The notes under the pieces were generated by a model that was not told where the DNA came from, searched no databases, and saw only the letters and a program-made list of their open reading frames with translations. Below, piece by piece: positions 1 to 3,805 of a stretch of DNA of 16,524 nt. A program made the translations under genes and the position numbers. The DNA lies in the NCBI GenBank assembly GCA_002293295.1, contig DBCY01000152.1, positions 2,112 to 18,635 on the forward strand, in the 5' to 3' direction. How positions within the stretch are numbered: the stretch's first letter is position 1; each line of letters starts with the position of its first letter. Source of the DNA: Ruminococcus sp. UBA946 (GTDB lineage: Bacteria > Bacillota > Clostridia > Oscillospirales > Ruminococcaceae).

Positions 1-42
1 AACAATTAACAATGGCGGTATACCGCCTGCGGCGGTATGATT
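1..42. repeat. Palindromic intergenic repeat, copy A (may continue left of window)
   Basis: An AATTAACAAT lead-in is followed by the 14-bp perfect palindrome GGCGGTATACCGCC (14-27) and a second GGCGGTAT (31-38). The segment 20-38 can instead fold as ATACCGCC-TGC-GGCGGTAT, so two mutually exclusive hairpins are possible. All 42 bases recur exactly, as the reverse complement, at 12219-12260, and a diverged copy lies at 207-246. This looks like a small dispersed non-coding repeat. Since it begins at base 1, its left boundary is unknown. Confidence 0.85.
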
Positions 43-81
43 AAAATGAAAATAACAAGGTATGATGTTACAGCTTATTTT

Positions 82-174
82 TCATTCGTCAATTACGCAG
101 TTTTCAATTCCATATTCAAGCATGATGCAAATAAGTTCATTTCTTGCCCGGTTTGATTTTTCTGCGATTTCTAG
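82..174 (-). pseudogene. C-terminal fragment of a ribbon-helix-helix (CopG/Arc-type) regulator
   Basis: The minus strand reads EIAEKSNRARNELI...MLEYGIEN...DE and then TGA (82-84). This is the second half of an RHH protein and closely matches the C-terminal half of the frameshifted gene at 373-566 (NRSRNEII, LEYGIE). Upstream of the Glu codon at 169-171 the frame enters the TAGTAGTTAG repeat and meets a stop at 178-180, so the N-terminal half is missing. The boundary coincides with the repeat, which suggests loss by repeat insertion or recombination. Confidence 0.7.
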
Positions 175-246
175 TAGTTAGAAAATAGTAGTTAGTAGTT
201 AGTAATAATTAACAATGGTGGTATACCCCATGTGGCGGTAGGATTT
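172..246. repeat. Composite TAGTTAG-rich plus palindromic repeat, copy B
   Basis: Positions 172-206 are runs of TAGTAGTTAG with the phrase TTAGAAAATAGTAGTTAG, also seen at 1003-1020. Positions 207-246 are a diverged copy of the 1-42 repeat: the palindrome has decayed to GGTGGTATACCCCA and is followed by TGGCGGTAGGATT. The element directly abuts the broken end of the RHH fragment at 82-174. Confidence 0.75.
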
Positions 247-254
247 AAGAAATC

Positions 255-326
255 TTTCAATAACATGATATAAAATAACATAATAATAACATAACAATAA
301 TATAACAATAACATAATTTATAACAT
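255..326. repeat. Degenerate ATAACA-rich low-complexity tract
   Basis: Imperfect reiterations of ATAACA/ATAATA/ACAATA run through this stretch with almost no G. No gene or hairpin is visible. It sits upstream of the RHH pseudogene. A weak sigma-A candidate follows, with TAGATT at 326-331, 17 bp of spacer and TATAAT at 349-354. Confidence 0.55.
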
Positions 327-354
327 AGATTTATAAGTAATATTCGACTATAAT
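326..354 (+). promoter_or_regulatory. Candidate promoter for the RHH / Spo0A-C-like / XRE cluster
   Basis: A perfect TATAAT lies at 349-354, with a poor -35 match (TAGATT, 326-331) 17 bp upstream. It precedes the GAGGTGGG ribosome site (361-368) and ATG (373) of the frameshifted RHH gene. The next two genes follow at short spacing and could share this transcript. Confidence 0.45.
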
Positions 355-372
355 TTACTTGAGGTGGGCGTA

Positions 373-566
373 ATGGATGATTTATTACTAATTTCGAGAA
401 AAAACAATCTTAAAGGTGATGACGGTTATAAATATTTTCTGTAAGAATAAAGGATTCAACAATAGAAAAATTAGAGGAAATAACGTTACTGACGAACCGT
501 TCACGTAATGAAATAATAAATATTATTTTAGAATACGGTATAGAAAAAATCCATCTGGATGAATAA
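373..566 (+). pseudogene. Frameshifted ribbon-helix-helix (CopG/Arc-type) regulator
   Basis: The ATG at 373, preceded by GAGGTGGG, opens MDDLLLISRKNNLKGDDGYK and then hits TAA at 442. Shifting one frame at the TATTTTCT run (433-440) restores a continuous RHH reading: VRIKDSTIEKLEEI, then NRSRNEIINIILEYGIEKI, ending at TAA 564-566. A single lost T in the T-run would explain this, since TTT-TCT gives ...YFSVRIKD. The intact product would be about 64 residues, normal for a small RHH repressor with a beta strand (FSVRIKD) and two helices. Twenty-four bases separate it from the next gene. It could be a true pseudogene or a homopolymer sequencing error. Confidence 0.75.
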
Positions 567-590
567 ATTTAATTTTAGGAGTGGTAAATA

Positions 591-803
591 ATGAGTAAAA
601 ATTACAGGAAAATTATCAGAAAAGTTGCCAGGAATAACGGTGTTACCGTAGCTGAGGTTGAGTCAGAAATAAAAAAAGCCATTGACATGGCTTACGGCGA
701 ACCGTCCTTTATGGCGCGTTGCGTTCCGAAAAGCGGCGGCGTCCCGACAGCAGGGGAACTGATGGAATACATTGCCAGAAGGGCTATAATCACATCGGAA
801 TAA
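591..803 (+). CDS. Small protein resembling the Spo0A C-terminal DNA-binding domain
   Basis: This is a 70-residue cytoplasmic protein with an AGGAGTGG ribosome site ahead of ATG 591. The segment KVARNNGVTVAEVESEIKKA (about residues 11-30), followed by IDMAY, resembles the last helices of Spo0A (…N-T-T-x-x-x-V-E-x-x-I-x-x-A-I-x-x-A). The C-terminal part, GGVPTAGELMEYIARRA, is typical of small clostridial proteins annotated as Spo0A-C-like. There is no receiver domain, so it would not be phosphorelay-controlled; its DNA target and role are unknown. It sits in a three-gene plus-strand cluster between an RHH gene and an XRE gene, suggesting a small accessory regulatory module. The family assignment is from remembered sequence similarity and is moderate. 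Confidence 0.6.
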   Translation: MSKNYRKIIRKVARNNGVTVAEVESEIKKAIDMAYGEPSFMARCVPKSGGVPTAGELMEYIARRAIITSE

Positions 804-817
804 TTAAGGAGGCTAAA

Positions 818-1006
818 ATGAATATTGTATTAAAAATACGGGATTTGCGCGAGGACAGCGATTTATACCAGAGGAATCTCGCCGAATATCTGCACATAAC
901 ACAGCAGACCTACTCCCGTTATGAAACGGGGGAGCTTGAGCCGTCGCTTAGGGTTCTGGCAAAGCTGTCCGAATTTTACGACACCAGCGTCCTTTTTAGT
1001 TGTTAG
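818..1006 (+). CDS. XRE-family helix-turn-helix regulator, C-terminus altered by a repeat
   Basis: The 62-residue product starts at ATG 818, chosen because a perfect AAGGAGG lies at 806-812; the longer upstream reading overlaps the preceding gene and lacks such a site. It shows the XRE fold: IRDLRED, then NLAEYLHITQQTYSRYETGE (about residues 23-42), then EPSLRVLAKLSEFYDTSV. Proteins of this type usually continue past the 'YxxSxDYLLG' motif. Here the frame ends SVLFSC-stop exactly where the TAGTTGTTAGAAAATAG repeat begins (about 995), so the last residues derive from the repeat and the normal tail is lost. The HTH itself is complete and could still bind DNA. Fourteen bases separate it from the upstream gene. 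Confidence 0.8.
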   Translation: MNIVLKIRDLREDSDLYQRNLAEYLHITQQTYSRYETGELEPSLRVLAKLSEFYDTSVLFSC

Positions 1007-1072
1007 AAAATAGTAATTAGTTATTAGTTATAACGGTAAAACTAACTACTAACAACTATTTTCAAACTACTA
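995..1072. repeat. MITE-like imperfect inverted repeat (TAGTTAG family)
   Basis: The left arm (about 995-1030, TTTAGTTGTTAGAAAATAG...) is matched by an inverted right arm (about 1041-1072, containing AACAACTATTTTCAAACTAC) across a spacer around TAACGGTAAAAC. It shares TTAGAAAATAG with the repeat at 172-206. It supplies the last codons of the XRE gene and abuts the Hol-Tox-like RNA terminator at 1071-1110. In RNA it could form a long hairpin. Confidence 0.65.
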
Positions 1073-1110
1073 AAAAATAACCGCCCCCTACTCTGAAGTT
1101 GGCGATTATT
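1071..1110 (-). terminator. Intrinsic terminator of the small RNA
   Basis: AATAACCGCC (1076-1085) pairs with GGCGATTATT (1101-1110), including one G-U, around a short loop. On the minus strand the stem is followed by a U-run read from the A-run at 1071-1077. Confidence 0.75.
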
Positions 1111-1160
1111 CTTTATAACCATTAACGAGGGGTGACCGCTTAACTGGTATACCCTTGCTG
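1071..1160 (-). ncRNA. Small RNA resembling a Hol-Tox type I antitoxin RNA (toxin absent)
   Basis: A consensus promoter at 1167-1195 would start a transcript near 1160 that ends at the hairpin 1076-1110 and its U-run, giving about 85-90 nt. The body (ACCGCTTAACTGGTATACCC on the plus strand) and the AATAACCGCC stem match, from memory, the 3' region shared by clostridial holin-like-toxin loci. In those loci the antitoxin RNA is antisense to the toxin mRNA 3' end. The plus-strand toxin ORF expected to end just before AATAACCGCC is missing; the inverted repeat at 995-1072 occupies its place. Promoter and terminator are seen directly; family identity is inference. Confidence 0.55.
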
Positions 1161-1166
1161 TTTATT

Positions 1167-1195
1167 ATTATACAATAATTTATTAATTATGTCAA
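1167..1195 (-). promoter_or_regulatory. Consensus sigma-A promoter for the small RNA
   Basis: On the minus strand TTGACA (1190-1195), exactly 17 bp and TATAAT (1167-1172) match the consensus at every base. It lies directly downstream of the scfA stop codon and faces away from it. Confidence 0.85.
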
Positions 1196-1215
1196 GATTT
1201 TCAGTGATATATTTT

Positions 1216-1356
1216 TTATTTGCTTTCGCATTTCTGATTTGCGACCGTGCATGAAGTCTTGCATGCCGACTGGCAGGAAGCCTGACATTTTCCGCATCCG
1301 CCCTTCTGAGCGGTTTTCTTCAGGTTGGCTTTGTTAATCGTTTTAATATGTTTCAT
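1216..1356 (-). CDS. scfA: SCIFF (six-cysteines-in-forty-five) ranthipeptide precursor
   Basis: A 46-residue peptide begins MKHIKTINKANLKKTAQKGG and carries six cysteines at 21, 24, 28, 32, 36 and 43 (CGKC, ASCQSAC, TSCT, QKC). This is a near-textbook SCIFF precursor, the most conserved natural-product precursor of Clostridia. The first 20 residues act as leader; the Cys-rich core receives thioether crosslinks from the radical SAM enzyme ScfB/CteB. Cys32 and Thr37 fall where, from memory, the characterised CteA link lies. GGAGGA sits 7-8 bases before ATG 1356-1354. A promoter is visible at 1393-1421. It follows a TIGR04086-type gene and yajC, the usual neighbours. The maturase gene expected next is absent from the window; other genes and a small RNA lie there instead. 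Confidence 0.93.
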   Translation of the reverse strand: MKHIKTINKANLKKTAQKGGCGKCQASCQSACKTSCTVANQKCESK

Positions 1357-1392
1357 TTTATAATCCTCCGTGTTTTAATAATATTACGAATA

Positions 1393-1421
1393 ATAATAGC
1401 ATACTTCAATATAAAAATCAA
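1393..1421 (-). promoter_or_regulatory. Promoter for scfA
   Basis: On the minus strand TTGATT (1416-1421), 17 bp and TATTAT (1393-1398) lie between the upstream membrane-protein gene and scfA. An overlapping alternative (TTGAAG, 17 bp, TAATAT) is also present. It implies scfA can be transcribed separately from yajC. Confidence 0.6.
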
Positions 1422-1450
1422 TAGGCAAATTAACGAAATTTTAAATAATG

Positions 1451-1852
1451 CTAACGGATTTTCAGACGCGAATTAACTCCCAATATACCTCCGGCAGCCG
1501 AACATACGCATATGATGATAAGCTTGGAAAAAAATCCCGTTGCCGTAAAGCTCCTTACAAAAATAAGACCCGTGATAAGAACTGTGAAAAAAATGACGAT
1601 ACCGCATAAAATTCCCGTAAGCAGACCGTTTTTCCTTCTGCGTTTTGAAACGGAATAACCTGCCGCAACACATCCCGCGCATAATGAAACGGAGGACATA
1701 AAACGCATTAATTCCTCAGGAACGTCAATATAGGTTATTATCACCGAGAATAACAGCGACGAAACACATACAGCCCCGATACCGGACAGTATTCCGCTTA
1801 AAGCAGTCATCAGCCTTTGTTTTGATATGGAATCGACTGTGCGTCTTCGCAT
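1451..1852 (-). CDS. TIGR04086-type small integral membrane protein
   Basis: The 133-residue product has a basic N-terminus (MRRR) and four hydrophobic helices at roughly residues 15-40, 47-68, 75-100 and 108-127, each rich in Gly, Ala and Ser, with basic loops (SKRRRK near 69-74). Size, four-helix layout and position between yajC and a SCIFF gene match the TIGR04086 family of Firmicutes, whose function is unknown. The start is supported by AGGGTGA eight bases upstream. The gap from yajC is about 110 bases and holds the perfect hairpin CCGGACA-GGA-TGTCCGG (1889-1905). A link to SCIFF export or to the Sec translocon is suggested only by neighbourhood. Confidence 0.7.
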   Translation of the reverse strand: MRRRTVDSISKQRLMTALSGILSGIGAVCVSSLLFSVIITYIDVPEELMRFMSSVSLCAGCVAAGYSVSKRRRKNGLLTGILCGIVIFFTVLITGLIFVRSFTATGFFSKLIIICVCSAAGGILGVNSRLKIR

Positions 1853-1888
1853 AAAATCACCCTAATATTTATTTTATACTGCTTTCAG

Positions 1889-1905
1889 CCGGACAGGATG
1901 TCCGG
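1889..1905. other. Perfect hairpin between yajC and the membrane-protein gene
   Basis: CCGGACA (1889-1895) and TGTCCGG (1899-1905) form a 7-bp stem with a 3-base loop. No U-run follows on the minus strand, so it is not a convincing terminator. It may instead stabilise or process the yajC mRNA. Confidence 0.5.
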
Positions 1906-1960
1906 AAATGACGGTATATTTATAAATATTCAAATTCGGGTTAAAATATTCGGCAGGGTA

Positions 1961-2335
1961 CTATTTCTTCTTAATCTCTTCAACTTCGTCATGGATAGTT
2001 TCGTTTTCGGAAATCGCCCAGATTTTCACCCGGATTTTACTTTTGTCGCTCCCAGTTTCAATAACGACAGTATCCTCGGTTTTTCTTACCACAATACCCG
2101 TAATTCCGCCGATTGTCGTGACAACGTCTCCGATTTGCAGATTATTGCGCATATTTTTCTGTTCTTTTTCCTTTTTCTTCTGGGGGCGTATCATGATAAA
2201 ATACATGAAAAATATGATAACCCCGAAAATCACGAGCTGGCTTATAAGCGTCGCGGTGGGGTTTACGGCTCCGGCGGTTTCTCCTGCCGCTCCGGCTGCA
2301 TCCCCAGCGGTTAAAAGAGCAATTGTGTTTAACAT
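1961..2335 (-). CDS. yajC: YajC, Sec translocon accessory subunit
   Basis: The 124-residue single-pass membrane protein associates with SecDF at the SecYEG translocon. An N-terminal region rich in Ala, Gly and Thr precedes one transmembrane helix (about residues 33-52, LVIFGVIIFFMYFIMI), then the hallmark IRPQKKKEKEQ and GDVVTTIGGITGIV, and a charged C-terminus ending EEIKKK. ATG 2335-2333 (MLNTIALL) is preferred because AAAGGA lies 11 bases ahead. An in-frame ATG four codons upstream touches the ribosome site, and a still longer reading to 2377 has no site. A promoter lies at 2468-2495, leaving an approximately 125-base leader with short hairpins such as AGCCTG/CAGGCT. Confidence 0.93.
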   Translation of the reverse strand: MLNTIALLTAGDAAGAAGETAGAVNPTATLISQLVIFGVIIFFMYFIMIRPQKKKEKEQKNMRNNLQIGDVVTTIGGITGIVVRKTEDTVVIETGSDKSKIRVKIWAISENETIHDEVEEIKKK

Positions 2336-2467
2336 AAATATAATCATCCTTTCCGGATGTCTTGTCCGTCGGAACAAAACTCCCAGCCTGAAACTCTGTT
2401 ACAGGCTTAATTTTTTAGTTTAACAACCAGGCAGTTATTTTGCCGGCTTTTTTCAGTACACTTTATA

Positions 2468-2495
2468 ATTATACCATTATTTGCAAAACTTTCAA
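2468..2495 (-). promoter_or_regulatory. Promoter for yajC
   Basis: On the minus strand TTGAAA (2490-2495), 16 bp and TATAAT (2468-2473). Apart from this promoter and the hairpin at 2596-2637, the 2424-2683 gap shows nothing recognisable. Confidence 0.65.
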
Positions 2496-2595
2496 GTGTT
2501 TTCATAAAAATATTTATATTTAATCGCAGAAATAGCTAGCGAACTTAGGATAAAAACGTTATTCCAAAAGTTTTTATTATAATCATAATAAATAG

Positions 2596-2637
2596 AAATC
2601 CGGGGCGGTCTGATTTTCCCCGGATTTGCTACATAAT
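2596..2637 (-). terminator. Terminator hairpin after the Panacea/toxin operon
   Basis: AAATCCGGGG (2596-2605) and CCCCGGATTT (2628-2637) form a perfect 10-bp stem with a 22-base loop. On the minus strand a T-rich stretch (CTATTTATTATG) follows. It lies about 46 bases past the stop of the 2684-3232 gene. Confidence 0.65.
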
Positions 2638-2683
2638 ATAACTTTAATAGAAAGTTTAAGAGATGGTTTGGTTCATTAGAAAT

Positions 2684-3232
2684 TTAAACTAATTCTAATA
2701 ATTCTTTATTCTCAATTTCTAAACCTTTTATCTTTTCTTTCATTTTATTGTATTCATCCATATATTCACCGCAGCAACAATGACTGGGTATTTTATGTTT
2801 TGTCAATCCACCGTGGTTTTCGTCAGGATATAAGTTATGGTGAGGGTCAATCCATATGATGTAAAAAACATTTTCAATTAAAGTGCCAATAACTCTACCT
2901 TTGCTTATCGATAAAGAAAATTGTATTAATTCTTCTTTTGGTATGCTTTTTGGCACTGAACACGGTGGATTAGAAGAAGCACAGTTATGTATTCTGTAGG
3001 AATTTCTGAAATTTCTATCACTATTGAATACTTTAATATCTGTGTTTGACATTTCTTGTAATACTATTAGCAAATCAGATGTCCACTTAAAACAAGTTCC
3101 ACTTACCGAAAAATATTTGTTTTGTTCGAAAAGGGTAAAAGAAAATAATAATTTATTAAAACGCTCTTCATTTTTAATTATTGGTTCTGGTATTATCTTT
3201 ATTCTATTTGCTTTAGGAATTTTTTTTGTCAT
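2684..3232 (-). CDS. Putative toxin of a Panacea toxin-antitoxin pair
   Basis: This 182-residue protein starts on the base after the TAA of the Panacea gene (TAAATG), implying translational coupling; the only ribosome-site candidate (CAGGAG) lies inside the upstream gene, about 13 bases away. Visible features are FSFTLFEQNKYFSVSG (about 30-45), GRVIGTLIENVFYIIWIDPH (112-131) running into HNLYP, a His/Cys cluster HCCCG (151-155) and a charged coiled-coil tail (about 157-182). I recall 'GRVxGxxIxxVFYIxWLDPxHxLYP' from uncharacterised Firmicutes and phage proteins but cannot name the family. The beta-strand pattern ending DPHHNLY recalls RelE/YoeB RNases; that is inference. Toxin status rests mainly on the partner and the junction. 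The gene is visibly AT-richer than the cell-wall genes beside it. Confidence 0.55.
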   Translation of the reverse strand: MTKKIPKANRIKIIPEPIIKNEERFNKLLFSFTLFEQNKYFSVSGTCFKWTSDLLIVLQEMSNTDIKVFNSDRNFRNSYRIHNCASSNPPCSVPKSIPKEELIQFSLSISKGRVIGTLIENVFYIIWIDPHHNLYPDENHGGLTKHKIPSHCCCGEYMDEYNKMKEKIKGLEIENKELLELV

Positions 3233-3670
3233 TTAGTTCATTATGCTCCTGTAATAATTTTCCATTGATGATTCAGAAATAATAGTTTGACAGCCTTCCC
3301 AAGGATTTAAATTACCTCTAGCTTCTTTCCAAGGAGGTTCAGAATGTGATAAACATTCTAAATCATATGCATCCAAATGCCCATATGCTTCATAAACTTT
3401 TTCCGCAAATGCAACAATGTCCACAGGTAAGGATGCTTTATTTTCATATTTAGGTATTGAATTAAAACCATAATCTTTATATTTATTATATAAATCAGGA
3501 TTTACTGGTCCATGAACCCACGCTTCAAAGGTATCGTCAATTATATTTCCGTCTCCTAACGCTAAATGCCAAGCTTTTGCATAATAGCACATTTTTTGAA
3601 GCTTTTTATTTGACATTGACTCAATTGAAAGAAATGCATCTGCTAAGTCAAATACATTAGGTTTATTCAT
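3233..3670 (-). CDS. Panacea (DUF4065 / SocA-like) antitoxin
   Basis: The 145-residue protein shows the Panacea pattern: MSNKKLQKMCYYAKAWHLAL (about 19-38), FEAWVHGPVNPDLYNKYKDY (48-67), and LECLSHSEPPWKEAR (104-118). Panacea domains are promiscuous antitoxins found with many unrelated toxins, and also include the ClpXP adaptor-like SocA and phage GepA types. ATG 3670-3668 is chosen because AAGGAGGA lies at proper spacing; the ATG two codons earlier touches the site. The next gene begins immediately after its stop. Most Panacea antitoxins precede their toxin and repress their own promoter. Upstream direct repeats and a palindrome at 3758-3805 are candidate control sites. Confidence 0.85.
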   Translation of the reverse strand: MNKPNVFDLADAFLSIESMSNKKLQKMCYYAKAWHLALGDGNIIDDTFEAWVHGPVNPDLYNKYKDYGFNSIPKYENKASLPVDIVAFAEKVYEAYGHLDAYDLECLSHSEPPWKEARGNLNPWEGCQTIISESSMENYYRSIMN

Positions 3671-3757
3671 TTTCATTCCTCCTTGTATTATATATATTAT
3701 TATATCATTATATATGTTAATTTATCTAGTAAACATTTATTAATAAAATAATAATAA

Positions 3758-3805
3758 ATCAAAGTTTAATAAACCTATTCTTATCAAAGTTTATTTGTAT
3801 AAACT
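3758..3805. promoter_or_regulatory. Direct repeats and palindrome upstream of the Panacea operon
   Basis: ATCAAAGTTTA occurs at 3758-3768 and again at 3783-3793, 25 bp apart. The second copy runs into the perfect inverted repeat AGTTTAT-TTGT-ATAAACT (3788-3805), which overlaps the stop codon of the amidase gene. Between here and the Panacea start lie several TATAAT-like boxes on the minus strand. The arrangement suits an autoregulatory operator, but no single promoter can be fixed. Confidence 0.4.

Noticed and set aside
172..246. CRISPR array
   Set aside because: The repeats are short, irregular and contiguous with no unique spacers of constant length.
719..817. Longer N-terminal reading of the XRE gene
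   Set aside because: It overlaps the Spo0A-C-like gene in another frame and has no ribosome site; the ATG at 818 has a perfect AAGGAGG.
1898..2423. Plus-strand open frames opposite yajC
   Set aside because: They are antisense to a clearly recognisable yajC, with no ribosome site and no family resemblance.
3024..3236. Plus-strand open frame opposite the putative toxin gene
   Set aside because: It is short, AT-driven and hydrophobic by composition, and lies wholly inside the minus-strand operon.
3788..3805. Terminator of the amidase gene
   Set aside because: The stem is only 7 AT-rich base pairs and no U-run follows on the minus strand; an operator role is at least as likely.
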